A stretch of DNA of 64,000 nt, from assembly GCA_021205185.1 (NCBI GenBank), contig JAJPYB010000009.1, forward strand, positions 1 through 64,000, in the 5' to 3' direction. Numbering within the stretch: the first letter of the stretch is position 1; the number at the start of each line of letters is the position of its first letter. The notes below the pieces were generated by a model that was not told the origin of the DNA, did not search any database, and worked only from the letters and a program-made list of their open reading frames with translations. The DNA is from Ruminococcus sp. GTDB lineage: Bacteria; Bacillota; Clostridia; Oscillospirales; Ruminococcaceae. Positions 18,028 to 28,278 of the stretch are shown here, one piece after another. The position numbers and the translations under genes are program-made.

Positions 18028-18972
18028 ATGGAAAAGATACCTGTAATTGTTGTTTTAGGTCCAACAGCGTCCGGGAAAACGGCGCTTGCAATAGAGCTGG
18101 CGAGGACGTACAACGGAGAAATTGTTTCGGCTGACTCTATGCAAATTTATAAGGGAATGGATATAGCTACCGCTAAGCCGACGCCTTATGAGCTTTCTTT
18201 AGCTCCTCATCATCTCATTGGATTTGTAGAGTCTAAGGAACGATTTAGCGTTGCCGATTACGTCAAAGAGGCTCAAGGAGTAATTTCTGATATAAATTCA
18301 AGAGGAAGGCAAGCTATTCTTTGCGGCGGGACGGGACTTTATATAAACTCTCTTATCGACAACATTCGTTTTGACGATACTCATGAGGATTTTGAGCTTC
18401 GTGAAAGGTATTTAAAAATAGCTGAAGAAAAGGGAAACCACTATCTGTGGGAGCAGCTTAAAAGCGTTGACGAGCAAGCAGCCCTTAACATTCACGAAAA
18501 TAATCTGACAAGAGTTATAAGAGCGCTTGAGGTTTACGAGCTAAGCGGGAAAACAATTTCACAGGCTAAGGCTGAAAGTAGACTTGAGCCTTCGCCGTAC
18601 AGAGCTTATTTTATAGGACTTAAATTTTCAGACAGACAAATGCTTTATGACCGCATAAATGATCGTGTCGATAAAATGGTTGAAATGGGACTTGTTGATG
18701 AGGCGAGAAACGCCTACCTTGAAAACGGCTCAATGGTAACCGCTCAGCAGGCGATAGGGTATAAGGAGCTTATTCCGTATTTTCAGGGCAGAAGTTCTTT
18801 GAACGAATGTATTGAAAAAGTTAAACGAGAAACAAGAAGATATGCAAAGCGACAACTAACCTGGTTCAGGCGAGATTCACGAATTAACTGGATTGATTGT
18901 GACGAATTTGTAGATATTAAAAAAATTTCGGAAAAAATTCAAAAAGATATAGCCAAATCGGATTTTTTATGA
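18028..18972 (+). CDS. miaA: tRNA dimethylallyltransferase
   Basis: VLGPTASGKTALAIELA, SADSMQIYKGMDIATAKP, LTWFRRD. Confidence 0.97.
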   Translation: MEKIPVIVVLGPTASGKTALAIELARTYNGEIVSADSMQIYKGMDIATAKPTPYELSLAPHHLIGFVESKERFSVADYVKEAQGVISDINSRGRQAILCGGTGLYINSLIDNIRFDDTHEDFELRERYLKIAEEKGNHYLWEQLKSVDEQAALNIHENNLTRVIRALEVYELSGKTISQAKAESRLEPSPYRAYFIGLKFSDRQMLYDRINDRVDKMVEMGLVDEARNAYLENGSMVTAQQAIGYKELIPYFQGRSSLNECIEKVKRETRRYAKRQLTWFRRDSRINWIDCDEFVDIKKISEKIQKDIAKSDFL

Positions 18973-19029
18973 TACAATGTATGTTGAACAAGAATTTTTT
19001 CGGTAAGACAAGCTGAAAGGGTGAACAAA

Positions 19030-19266
19030 ATGAACAAAGCGATGAACCTGCAGGATATATTTTTAAATCAGGCAAGAAAAGAAAAAGTGCCTGTTACAGT
19101 ATTCCTTGTCAATGGATTTCAATTCAAGGGCTTAGTCAATGGATTTGACAGCTATGTTGTTATAATGGACTGCGATGGAAAGCAGAATGTTGTATACAAG
19201 CACGCTATATCAACAATCGCTCCGTCGAAAACGATAAACGTGCTTGATTCAGGTGATAATCAGTAA
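19030..19266 (+). CDS. hfq: RNA chaperone Hfq
   Basis: [57 protein letters not shown] (Sm1/Sm2); start ATG 19030 preferred over GTG 19021, which overlaps the RBS. Confidence 0.96.
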   Translation: MNKAMNLQDIFLNQARKEKVPVTVFLVNGFQFKGLVNGFDSYVVIMDCDGKQNVVYKHAISTIAPSKTINVLDSGDNQ

Positions 19267-19282
19267 ATAGGAAGGCAATACA

Positions 19283-20479
19283 ATGAATTCGATAACCGTT
19301 AAGGTAATGGGTGTAGTTCTCTCTATATTCATTTTATTGATGGTGGGAAGTCAGTTTGTATATTTCGTAAGCGACTCGAGCGAAACGGAGGAGGCTGTTT
19401 TATATACTGTTGACGAAAGTGCTTCTTTTAGGGGTATGTTCGTTCGGGATGAAAAGGTAATTGAATATGACGGCGACGGTATTTTACAGTTTAATGTAAG
19501 CGACGCTTCAAAGCTTTCAACCGACTCGGTTATAGCTTATGTATATGATGATGAACAGCAAATATACTACAAAAGCCAGATTGAAAAGCTGACCTCCTTG
19601 AAAGAGGACTATGAAAAGGCTCAGAATCCTGGCACTACAAGCGGAATTGAAACGGAAGCACTCAGAACTAAAATATCGCAGCAGTATATGGAGCTGATTG
19701 AAAGCTGTGACAGCGAGGATTATGGAAGCGTTTGTTCGGTTCGCAAGGAGCTTATGTATCTGCTTAATTTAAATAATATCATTACCCGAAACGACACTGA
19801 CTTTTCAGAGCAAATAACTGAGCTTGAAAGTATGATTTCGGAATACGAAAGCTTAACAGTCGACCCCAAGGATACAATCACATCCAATGATTCGGGTTAT
19901 TTTGCGTCAACTCTCGATGGATATGAAGGCTTGGTTTCGATTTCTGACATTGAATATTTGACAGAGGAGAGAATAGATTCTCTTTTTAATGCCGAGCCTG
20001 AAACGTCTGAAAACGCAATAGGCAAAATTATCAGCGAGTACGATACTAAGTTTATTGGAGTTATTGAAAAGTCGAATAAGCTGGTTGAGCTTAGTCTTTT
20101 GTCAAGTAATTCGGTGAGCGTCAGGTTTAGCTCATCTGATAATGTCTACACAATGAGCATTGACACAATACGACCGATAGATCAAAACGAGGAAGAGTAC
20201 CTGATAGTTTTAGACTGTACCGTTTTAGATGAAACTCTCCTGCAGAACAGATTTGAAAATGCAGAGCTTGTCTTTGATGAATATACAGGTGTAAAGGTTC
20301 CCAGAGAAGCTATTCGTTTTAAAGACGGAGTAAAGGGCGTTTATACTCTTTTCGGCCAGGAAACAACCTTTAAAAAGATTGACGTTATATATGAGGGCGA
20401 CGACTTTGTGCTTTCAAGCAATACAGAGGACACCGCTTATGTAAACGTATATGACCAGATGCTTCTTGAAGGGGGTTAA
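19283..20479 (+). CDS. HlyD-like membrane-anchored periplasmic-adaptor-type protein
   Basis: N-terminal TM, coiled-coil region, C-terminal VPREAIRFKDGVKGVYTLFGQETTFKKIDVIYEGDDFVLSS; upstream of ylmE/sepF. Confidence 0.75.
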   Translation: MNSITVKVMGVVLSIFILLMVGSQFVYFVSDSSETEEAVLYTVDESASFRGMFVRDEKVIEYDGDGILQFNVSDASKLSTDSVIAYVYDDEQQIYYKSQIEKLTSLKEDYEKAQNPGTTSGIETEALRTKISQQYMELIESCDSEDYGSVCSVRKELMYLLNLNNIITRNDTDFSEQITELESMISEYESLTVDPKDTITSNDSGYFASTLDGYEGLVSISDIEYLTEERIDSLFNAEPETSENAIGKIISEYDTKFIGVIEKSNKLVELSLLSSNSVSVRFSSSDNVYTMSIDTIRPIDQNEEEYLIVLDCTVLDETLLQNRFENAELVFDEYTGVKVPREAIRFKDGVKGVYTLFGQETTFKKIDVIYEGDDFVLSSNTEDTAYVNVYDQMLLEGG

Positions 20480-21192
20480 TGAGGAAAATGGTTAATCAAG
20501 GTAATTTTGATTTTGTTGTTGAAAATTACAACGAAATATGTTATAATATGCAGAATGCAAGGGCAAAGTACACAAATGAGCAAAGTGATGTAAAAATTTT
20601 AGCGGTGACAAAGACCGTCGCTCCTGAAATTGTAAACGCTGCCATTGATTGCGGTGTTACGTTGCTGGGCGAAAACAGGGTTCAGGAATATCTTTCAAAG
20701 AAGGATTTTTACAAGCCCTGCGATGTGCATTTTATTGGGCACTTGCAAACTAACAAGGTTAAATATATCATAAATAGCGTATCCATGATACAATCTGTTG
20801 ATTCGATGAAGCTAGCCCAGGAAATTGACAGGCTGGCCAAAAAGAACAACAAGGTTATGGACGTTCTGATTGAAGTTAATATCGGTGAGGAGCTTTCTAA
20901 AAGTGGAGTTTCCAAAAGCGAAGCTTTTTCCTTGATAGAACAAGCGTCAGAGCTTGAGAATATAAGAATTCAAGGTTTGATGGCAATTCCGCCGATAAAT
21001 TCAAGCGATGAAATATACGCTTCTCTTTATGAAATATTTAACAGCTTGAAGGAAAAAAGCTTTCCAAACGTCGATATGAAAATATTGTCGGTAGGAATGT
21101 CGGGAGATTATGAGAAGGCTATTAAGTACGGCTCTAATCTTGTAAGAATAGGAACTAAGCTCTTCGGGGCGAGAAAATATGTGGAGGTTTAA
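20479..21192 (+). CDS. YggS/YlmE family PLP-binding protein
   Basis: ILAVTKTVAPEIVNAAIDCGVTLLGENRVQEYLSK, HFIGHLQTNKVKYI, LSVGMSGDYEKAIKYGSNLVRIGTKLFGAR; TAATG junction with the upstream gene. Confidence 0.95.
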   Translation: MRKMVNQGNFDFVVENYNEICYNMQNARAKYTNEQSDVKILAVTKTVAPEIVNAAIDCGVTLLGENRVQEYLSKKDFYKPCDVHFIGHLQTNKVKYIINSVSMIQSVDSMKLAQEIDRLAKKNNKVMDVLIEVNIGEELSKSGVSKSEAFSLIEQASELENIRIQGLMAIPPINSSDEIYASLYEIFNSLKEKSFPNVDMKILSVGMSGDYEKAIKYGSNLVRIGTKLFGARKYVEV

Positions 21193-21194
21193 AA

Positions 21195-21617
21195 ATGAGT
21201 GTAATGCAAAGCTTTAAAAATTTATTCGTTGGTACAGACGATACAGATGAGGAGTATACTGCTGTATACGATAATCCTAATCAGACTATCGATCCTGCTG
21301 TCGAAAAGAGAAACAGAGAAGTAAAGATTGCTGCAACAACTACGCTACAAATTGTACTTGCCAGACCTGCGGATTTCAACGAGGTTAAGGGAATTGGAGA
21401 CGACCTTAACGCTCAAAAGACTATTCTTTTGAACCTTGAAACCGTTAAGCCTGAGGACGCAAAAAGAATACTAGACTTTTTATCGGGAGTTGCTTATGCA
21501 AACGGCGCCGATATTAAAATGATGGCGCAGAAGACCTTTGCTATAATGCCTAGAAACGTTGACTTCTCAGGCGTTGATTTGATGAGTGAATTGGAAAACA
21601 ACGGATATAGCTTTTAA
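21195..21617 (+). CDS. sepF: Cell division protein SepF
   Basis: IVLARPADFNEVKGIGDDLNAQKTILLNLETVKPEDAKRILDFLSGVAYANGADIK. Confidence 0.95.
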   Translation: MSVMQSFKNLFVGTDDTDEEYTAVYDNPNQTIDPAVEKRNREVKIAATTTLQIVLARPADFNEVKGIGDDLNAQKTILLNLETVKPEDAKRILDFLSGVAYANGADIKMMAQKTFAIMPRNVDFSGVDLMSELENNGYSF

Positions 21618-22399
21618 TGAGTACGGACAGATTTTCATTTCTTGGCAATTTAAGCGATGAGGATGAAATTTTTGTTCGACGAGTCTGCGATGTAGCGCGT
21701 CGTGCTGAGGAAAGGTATATGCCTTGCTTTTCTCATTTTCTTGATTCAAGGCAGCGCTCTCTTGCAGGTGAGGTTTTAGCATCCCTCAAGTGTAATAGCT
21801 ATGCCTTTTTCGGAGGATATGAGGACGCATCGAGGGTAAAGCTGGGCGTTTTCCCTGAATATGAGGAGCCTGACACACAAGCGTTTGACATTTGTGGGTT
21901 TACTTTTTCCTATCGAAGTGAGGATAAGCTGACGCACAGGGATTTTCTTGGAAGTCTGATGTCGCTTGACATCAAGAGAGATACGATAGGTGATATTATT
22001 GTAGGCGACGGCAAAAGCGTTGTTTACGCAGATAAAAATGTCGGCTATCTTATTTTGCATGACATCAAAAAGATAGGACGAATAGGTGTAAAGGTGTCTG
22101 AAGGCGCCGATAGCACTGTTAGGACGATGCAGACTTTTACGGAAATTAAAGGAACAGTTTCCAGTCTCAGGCTCGACTGCATTGTAGCTCTTGCTCTGGG
22201 AATAAGCCGGGAGAAGTCTTTGAATTTGGTGAAGAATACAGGTGTCAGCATAGATTATCGCCTTATAAATTCACCTTCGTTTATGCTTGACGAGGGGCAG
22301 ACTTTCTCTATCAGAGGCTATGGAAAATATACATTCGTCAAAAATTGCGGTTTTACTCGCAAAAACCGTGTTACAGTTATTATAGAAAAATTTGATTAG
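21617..22399 (+). CDS. YlmH family S4-domain RNA-binding protein
   Basis: FGGYEDASRVKLGVFP, LTHRDFLGSLMSLDIKRDTIGDIIV, SLRLDCIVALALGISREKSLNLV. Confidence 0.93.
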   Translation: MSTDRFSFLGNLSDEDEIFVRRVCDVARRAEERYMPCFSHFLDSRQRSLAGEVLASLKCNSYAFFGGYEDASRVKLGVFPEYEEPDTQAFDICGFTFSYRSEDKLTHRDFLGSLMSLDIKRDTIGDIIVGDGKSVVYADKNVGYLILHDIKKIGRIGVKVSEGADSTVRTMQTFTEIKGTVSSLRLDCIVALALGISREKSLNLVKNTGVSIDYRLINSPSFMLDEGQTFSIRGYGKYTFVKNCGFTRKNRVTVIIEKFD

Positions 22400-22411
22400 G
22401 AGGACATTAAG

Positions 22412-23158
22412 ATGCTTAGTCCACAGGATATTGCTGAAAAACGTTTTGAAAAGGGTACGTTTGGTTACAAGCCCGAAGACGTTGACGCATACCTTCTTGA
22501 GGTTTCAAAGCTGGTTGAGGCTTTGGTTGCCGAAAATGAAGAAAGCGACGAAAAGATTATAAAGTTGGTTGAAAAAATCAACGAATACAGAAATGATGAA
22601 GAAGCTATTAAGGAAGCTCTTTTAGGCGCTCAGAAGCAGGCTCATCAGGTGCTCAGCGATGCACAGGAGAAGTCTGAAAAGATGATTAACGACGCTAAGG
22701 CTGAGCAGGAGAGAGTTTCTCAGGAAAGCGCTGAGAAGTGTGATAAAATCGTCAGGGATCACAAGGCTAAGTGCGAGAAGATCATTAAGGAAAATACCGA
22801 AAAGACAGAGCATAGAATTAAAGCTACAAAGCTTCAGGCGGAGCAGGAGGCTGAAAACCTCGAAAAGCTAAAGCTTGAGGTTTCGAGGTTTAAGGCTAAG
22901 CTTATTGAGCTTTACAATAAGCAGCTAAAGCTTATAGCAGAGCTCCCTGAAATTTCTGAGGAAGAGATTGAAACTATTATCGAGCAGAAGGAAGCAGAAG
23001 CTAAAAAGCTTGAGGAGAGCAAGGCTATTATCAAGGCTGCTGAAGAGCTTAAAAATGCTCAGCCTGAAAAGACTGAGGAGAGCTTCCACTACGAGGGAAA
23101 TACATATTCGCCTGATGATATACATTTCGACGATTTGAAATTTGGAAAAAACAACTAA
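22412..23158 (+). CDS. divIVA: DivIVA domain protein
   Basis: MLSPQDIAEKRFEKGTFGYKPEDVDAYLLEV then long coiled coil. Confidence 0.92.
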   Translation: MLSPQDIAEKRFEKGTFGYKPEDVDAYLLEVSKLVEALVAENEESDEKIIKLVEKINEYRNDEEAIKEALLGAQKQAHQVLSDAQEKSEKMINDAKAEQERVSQESAEKCDKIVRDHKAKCEKIIKENTEKTEHRIKATKLQAEQEAENLEKLKLEVSRFKAKLIELYNKQLKLIAELPEISEEEIETIIEQKEAEAKKLEESKAIIKAAEELKNAQPEKTEESFHYEGNTYSPDDIHFDDLKFGKNN

Positions 23159-23176
23159 CAGAGGAGTAAACACTAA

Positions 23177-25960
23177 ATGGCACAGGACTACAACAATACT
23201 TTGAATTTACCAAAGACTGATTTTCCTATGAGGGGTAATCTTCCAAAGAGAGAGCCTGATATGCTTTCAAAATGGGATGATGAAAGACTATATTATGAAA
23301 TGGTAAAGAAGGGTGAGGGCAAGCCGACTTATATTTTGCACGACGGACCTCCGTACGCAAACGGCGATATTCACTTGGGAACTGCTCTCAATAAAGTCCT
23401 CAAGGATATTATTGTCAAGTATAAGAATATGAGCGGATATTGCGCTCCGTACGTTCCTGGCTGGGATACTCACGGACTTCCTATTGAGCTTAAAGCAATG
23501 AAGTCAATAGGCGTTGAAAACGGTGCTATTCCTGCAATCGAGCTTAGAAAGCATTGTAAGGACTTTGCTCTTTCATTTGTTGAAAACCAAAAGAACCAGT
23601 TTAAAAGACTTGGAGTTTTAGGTGATTTTGACGATCCATATCTTACATTAAAGCCTGAGTTTGAAGCAAGACAGGTTAAGGTTTTCGGCGAAATGGCTAA
23701 GAGGGGCTACATCTACAAGGGCTTAAAGCCGGTTTATTGGTGCCCTGAATGTCAGACTGCTCTTGCAGAAGCTGAAATCGAGTATTCTGATGATCCGTGT
23801 CATTCTATTTATGTTAAATTTAAGGTAACCGACGACAAGGGAATTTTCTCATCTCTCGGAATTGACCTTGATAAAACCTATTTCGTTATCTGGACAACAA
23901 CTACATGGACGCTGCCGGGCAACCTTGCTATCTGCTTGGGACCTGAGTATGACTATACTGTTGTCAAGGCTTCAAATGGCGAAAATTATGTAATGGCTCA
24001 ATATCTCGTTCCGCAGACTATGGAAGCTGCCGGAATTGAAGAGTATACCTGTGAGGGCACATTCCTTGGCAAAGAGTTTGAAGGAATTAAGACTGAGCAT
24101 CCGTTTATGAATCGACCGTCGCCAATTATTATCGGAGATCACGTTACTCTTGACAGCGGTACAGGCTGTGTTCATACAGCTCCTGGATACGGTGTTGAGG
24201 ACTTCGAGGTTTGCAAGAATTACGACGATATCGGAATTGTTGTTGGAGTTGACGGAAAGGGAGTTCTGACTAAGGACTCCGGAATGTTCGAGGGACTTAA
24301 AACTGAGGAAGCCAACAAGGTTATTGCTCAGCATTTAAAGGAAACGGGCGCTTTGTTTGCACTTGAGGAAATCGAGCACCAATATCCGCATTGCTGGAGA
24401 TGCAAATCGCCGGTTCTTTTCCGCGCGACAGAACAGTGGTTTTGCTCTGTAAACGACTTCAAGGACGACGCTGTCAAGGCGATTGAAGACGTTGAGTGGA
24501 TTCCTGGCTGGGGCGAGGACAGAATAAAGGGAATGGTTATGGATCGTTCCGACTGGTGTATTTCTCGTCAGAGAACCTGGGGCGTGCCTATTCCTATTAT
24601 CTATTGTAAAGACTGCCACAAGCCTATTGTAAATGAAGAAACTATAAATGCTATTTCCGAGCTTTTCAGAAAGGAAGGCTCTGATGCTTGGTATACTCAC
24701 GAGCTTTCTGAATTTATTCCTGATAGCGTTAAGTGCGAGTGTGGCTGCAGCGAATTTGAAAAAGAAATGGACATTATGGACGTTTGGTTTGACAGCGGCG
24801 TAACTCACAGCGCAGTTTTAGAGGAGCGTGATGAGCTTTCAAGTCCTGCCGACCTTTACCTCGAGGGTGCAGACCAGTACAGAGGCTGGTTCCAGTCGTC
24901 ATTGCTGACAAGCGTTGTCTGCAACGGCAGAGCGCCTTATAAGGCGGTTTGTACGCATGGATGGGTTGTTGACGGCCAGGGCAAGACAATGCACAAATCA
25001 CTCGGCAACGGAATTGAGCCAAGCGAAATTACAGAAAAGTACGGAGCTGACATATTAAGACTATGGGTCACTTCAAGCGATTATCATTCCGATATCAGAA
25101 TTTCTAACGATATTCTTTCTCAGCTTTCCGATGCATATAAGAAAATCAGAAATACAGCCAGATTTATTTTAGGAAATATTGGCGATTTTGATATTGATAA
25201 GGACGCAGTTTGCGAGTGTAAGCTAAGCGACCTTGACAAGTGGGCACTTTATAAGCTCGACGAGCTGATTGACAAGGCAAATGTCGCATATAATGCTTTT
25301 GATTTTCATATTGTTTTCCACGCAATTCACAACTTCTGCGTGACGGATATGTCAAACTTCTATCTTGATATTGTCAAGGACAGATTGTATTGCGAAAAGG
25401 CTGACAGTCTTTCAAGACGTGCGGTTCAAACTGTTATGTATAAGATATTATCCGCAATTTCTCGTCTGGTAGCGCCGATTCTATCTTTTACAGCTGATGA
25501 GATCTGGAGCTATATCCCTCATTCTTCGAGCGATAACACGCAGAGCATTTTCTTAAACGATATGCCTGAAAAGTCAGGAATTGAGGTAACTGACGAGTTT
25601 AAGGAAAAGTGGAGCCTGATTTACGAGCTTCGTGACGAGGTTAAAAAGGCGCTTGAAATCAAGCGTAACGATAAGGTAATAGGCAAGTCGCTTGAAGCTG
25701 ATGTAGAGATTTACGCTGATGGTGAAATGTTTGATAAAATTAGCGCGCTTTCGGATATTTTGCCTGAAATCTTTATCGTTTCAAGAGTTGAGGTTTTAAA
25801 CGGCGAGGGAGAATTTAAGGGCGATATGGAAGGCGTTTCCATAAGCGTTAAAAAGGCGTCAGGCGAGAAGTGCGAAAGATGCTGGATATACTCCGACGAT
25901 GTTGGCAAAAATAGCGAGCATCCAACGCTTTGTGCAAGATGCGCAGGCGTCGTTGAATAG
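23177..25960 (+). CDS. ileS: Isoleucyl-tRNA synthetase
   Basis: HDGPPYANGDIHLGTALNKVLKD, GWDTHGLPIE, GKTMHKSLGN, C-terminal CERCW...CARC zinc site. Confidence 0.98.
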   Translation: MAQDYNNTLNLPKTDFPMRGNLPKREPDMLSKWDDERLYYEMVKKGEGKPTYILHDGPPYANGDIHLGTALNKVLKDIIVKYKNMSGYCAPYVPGWDTHGLPIELKAMKSIGVENGAIPAIELRKHCKDFALSFVENQKNQFKRLGVLGDFDDPYLTLKPEFEARQVKVFGEMAKRGYIYKGLKPVYWCPECQTALAEAEIEYSDDPCHSIYVKFKVTDDKGIFSSLGIDLDKTYFVIWTTTTWTLPGNLAICLGPEYDYTVVKASNGENYVMAQYLVPQTMEAAGIEEYTCEGTFLGKEFEGIKTEHPFMNRPSPIIIGDHVTLDSGTGCVHTAPGYGVEDFEVCKNYDDIGIVVGVDGKGVLTKDSGMFEGLKTEEANKVIAQHLKETGALFALEEIEHQYPHCWRCKSPVLFRATEQWFCSVNDFKDDAVKAIEDVEWIPGWGEDRIKGMVMDRSDWCISRQRTWGVPIPIIYCKDCHKPIVNEETINAISELFRKEGSDAWYTHELSEFIPDSVKCECGCSEFEKEMDIMDVWFDSGVTHSAVLEERDELSSPADLYLEGADQYRGWFQSSLLTSVVCNGRAPYKAVCTHGWVVDGQGKTMHKSLGNGIEPSEITEKYGADILRLWVTSSDYHSDIRISNDILSQLSDAYKKIRNTARFILGNIGDFDIDKDAVCECKLSDLDKWALYKLDELIDKANVAYNAFDFHIVFHAIHNFCVTDMSNFYLDIVKDRLYCEKADSLSRRAVQTVMYKILSAISRLVAPILSFTADEIWSYIPHSSSDNTQSIFLNDMPEKSGIEVTDEFKEKWSLIYELRDEVKKALEIKRNDKVIGKSLEADVEIYADGEMFDKISALSDILPEIFIVSRVEVLNGEGEFKGDMEGVSISVKKASGEKCERCWIYSDDVGKNSEHPTLCARCAGVVE

Positions 25961-25967
25961 TTTTTTC

Positions 25968-26024
25968 GCAAGCTGAGTCAGCTTGCTTTAGGGCAATACT
26001 GTGCTTTGTTTGTGCGGTGTTGCC
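25968..26024 (+). other. Two tandem hairpins in the ileS-lspA intergenic region (possible attenuator/terminator)
   Basis: gcaagctg-agt-cagcttgc (25968-25986) then ggcaatac...gtgttgcc (25992-26024). Confidence 0.5.
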
Positions 26025-26047
26025 TTAATTCGGGAGGTAAAGGGTAA

Positions 26048-26539
26048 ATGGTAGTTCTATCCGTTGTGCTTCTGGTTGTGCTAATTGCAATCGATCAGAT
26101 AACGAAAGCTTTGGTGAATACATATTTAAGCGTCGGCGAGATAGGATATTCATTTTCTATTGGCAATTTTGATGTTTTTTCTATAACTCACGTCAGAAAC
26201 AGCGGAGCAGCTTGGAGCATTCTTGAAGGCAAAACATACTTTTTGATTGCCGTTGCTTTTGCCGCCATAATTATTGCGTTTTACTTTATTTTCAGAGGTA
26301 AGATTAAATCCTCCGTTGGAATTATTTCTTTAATAATGATTATAAGCGGCGGAATAGGAAACTTAATTGACAGGATAAGGCTTGGCGAGGTAATAGACTT
26401 TATAAAGACTGATTTTATTACGTTTCCTGTGTTTAATTTTGCTGATATCTGCGTAGTTATCGGAGCGATTATATTCTGCTTGTGGGTAATTATAAGCGAT
26501 ATAAAGGAAAGAAGAAAAAAAGGAAAGTGCTTCAAATGA
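26048..26539 (+). CDS. lspA: Lipoprotein signal peptidase II
   Basis: AIDQITKALV, THVRNSGAAWSIL, GGIGNLIDRIRLGEVIDFI, FNFADICVVIG. Confidence 0.96.
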   Translation: MVVLSVVLLVVLIAIDQITKALVNTYLSVGEIGYSFSIGNFDVFSITHVRNSGAAWSILEGKTYFLIAVAFAAIIIAFYFIFRGKIKSSVGIISLIMIISGGIGNLIDRIRLGEVIDFIKTDFITFPVFNFADICVVIGAIIFCLWVIISDIKERRKKGKCFK

Positions 26540-27435
26540 ATGAGCTTGAGTTTGAGGCGTTGCAAAATGACAGCATTCGCATTGATAAATTTCTGTATTT
26601 AAAGCTTGAAGATAAAACTCGCTCGTTCATTCAAAAGCTTATAGAAGAAGAAAACGTATTTGTTTTTGACAAGCCTGTTTCTAAAAACTACAAGCTGAAG
26701 TGCGGCGACAAAGTAAGAGTGCAAATTCCAGATCCGATAGAGCTTGATATCAAGCCTGAAAACATTCCTATTAATATTGTCTATCAGGACAGCGATCTGC
26801 TTGTTGTTGACAAGCCAAAGGGAATGGTGGTTCACCCGGCGCCAGGAAATTATACAGGTACTTTAGTCAATGCTCTGATGTACCATTGCGGCGATAATTT
26901 GTCTTCAATCAACGGCGTTATAAGGCCGGGAATTGTACATAGAATTGATAAGAATACAAGCGGCTTGCTGATGGTTGCCAAAAACGACAGAACGCATAAC
27001 TTTTTAGCCGAGCAGATTAAAAACCACACCTTTAAAAGAGAATACTGCGCTGTCTGTCTGGGGCATTTCAAAGAGGAGTCAGGAACTATAAACGCGCCTA
27101 TTGGAAGAAGTAAAAACGACCGCAAAAAGATGTGCGTTACCAATGAAAATTCCAAGGAAGCTATTACTCATTACGAGGTTTTAGAGGAGTTTGACGGATA
27201 CTCGCTTGTGAAATTTGTTCTCGAAACGGGAAGAACACACCAGATAAGAGTTCATTCAAAGTATATAGGTCACCCCGTACTCGGTGATGATGTGTATTCC
27301 AAGCCGTTTAAAGGATTAGAAGGGCAGTGCCTTCACGCTCAGACGCTGGGCTTTGTCCATCCAAACGGCGAGTATATGGAATTTTCTTCACCGCTCCCGG
27401 GATATTTTACCAATATATTGAAAAGGATTAAATAG
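26536..27435 (+). CDS. RluA/RluD family 23S rRNA pseudouridine synthase
   Basis: S4 domain, KPKGMVVHPAPGNYTGTLVNAL, GVIRPGIVHRIDKNTSGLLMVAK; ATGA 4-nt overlap with lspA. Confidence 0.95.
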   Translation: MNELEFEALQNDSIRIDKFLYLKLEDKTRSFIQKLIEEENVFVFDKPVSKNYKLKCGDKVRVQIPDPIELDIKPENIPINIVYQDSDLLVVDKPKGMVVHPAPGNYTGTLVNALMYHCGDNLSSINGVIRPGIVHRIDKNTSGLLMVAKNDRTHNFLAEQIKNHTFKREYCAVCLGHFKEESGTINAPIGRSKNDRKKMCVTNENSKEAITHYEVLEEFDGYSLVKFVLETGRTHQIRVHSKYIGHPVLGDDVYSKPFKGLEGQCLHAQTLGFVHPNGEYMEFSSPLPGYFTNILKRIK

Positions 27436-27438
27436 TAG

Positions 27439-28278
27439 ATGTTTGAAGATATTGACAAGGTTTTGCTTATCACCGATATGGACGGAACTTTTTTAAATTC
27501 TAAAAAAATCCCGTCGGAAGAAAATCTTAAAGCTGTTGAAAGGTTTCAAAAGGCTGGCGGGAAATTCACTATAGCGACCGGCAGAGCTCTTCAGGCGGTT
27601 AAGCTTTATTTTGAATATTTTAACTGCAACTTTCCAATGGTTATGTTCAACGGCGGAATGGTTTACGATTTTGAGAGAGATGTATCTCTTTATGACAGCT
27701 TTGTTCCTGACTTTACAAGGGATATAGTTTTGGATATTTTAAATAAGTTTCCAAAGCTCGGCTGTGAGATATTAGTAAGGTCGAATATTAAAATCGTTCA
27801 GTATAATGATATGGAGGAGTATCACACCAGAATTTGTAAATCAAATCCTGATATAGTTTCGCTTGACGAGGTGCACGAGCCTTGGTACAAGGTTTTGTTT
27901 GCCGACACGGAAGAAAATATCGACGAGGTTCAACGGTACGTCGAAGAAAAGAACTTTGGCGGAGTTGATTTTGTCAGAAGCGATAAATTTTTCTACGAGA
28001 TTTTGCCAACAGGCAACTCAAAGGGAACTGCTGTTTCAAAGCTTCGGGAAATTTGTAATTTATCCGATTATACAATAGTTTGCGTAGGAGATTATGATAA
28101 CGATATTGAGATGATTGAGTACGCTGACGTTGGAGTTTGCCCAAGCAACGCAGTAGAGAGCGTCAAGCGGGCGGCGGATATAGTTTTAAAGCAATCAAAT
28201 GATGAAAATGCTATTGCGGCAGTAATAGATTTTATATTTTCTAAAATAAAAAACGGAGGTAAATTTGATGGACGCTAA
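27439..28278 (+). CDS. Cof-type HAD-IIB family hydrolase
   Basis: LLITDMDGTFLNSKK, FTIATGRALQAV, VCVGDYDNDIEMIEYADVGVCPSNA. Confidence 0.94.
   Translation: MFEDIDKVLLITDMDGTFLNSKKIPSEENLKAVERFQKAGGKFTIATGRALQAVKLYFEYFNCNFPMVMFNGGMVYDFERDVSLYDSFVPDFTRDIVLDILNKFPKLGCEILVRSNIKIVQYNDMEEYHTRICKSNPDIVSLDEVHEPWYKVLFADTEENIDEVQRYVEEKNFGGVDFVRSDKFFYEILPTGNSKGTAVSKLREICNLSDYTIVCVGDYDNDIEMIEYADVGVCPSNAVESVKRAADIVLKQSNDENAIAAVIDFIFSKIKNGGKFDGR

Noticed and set aside
23140-23176. T-box before ileS (and likewise before leuS at about 57260)
   Set aside because: Intergenic gaps are only about 18-25 nt; no room for a T-box.
24335-24808. 157-aa minus-strand ORF
   Set aside because: Antisense inside ileS; codon-bias shadow.
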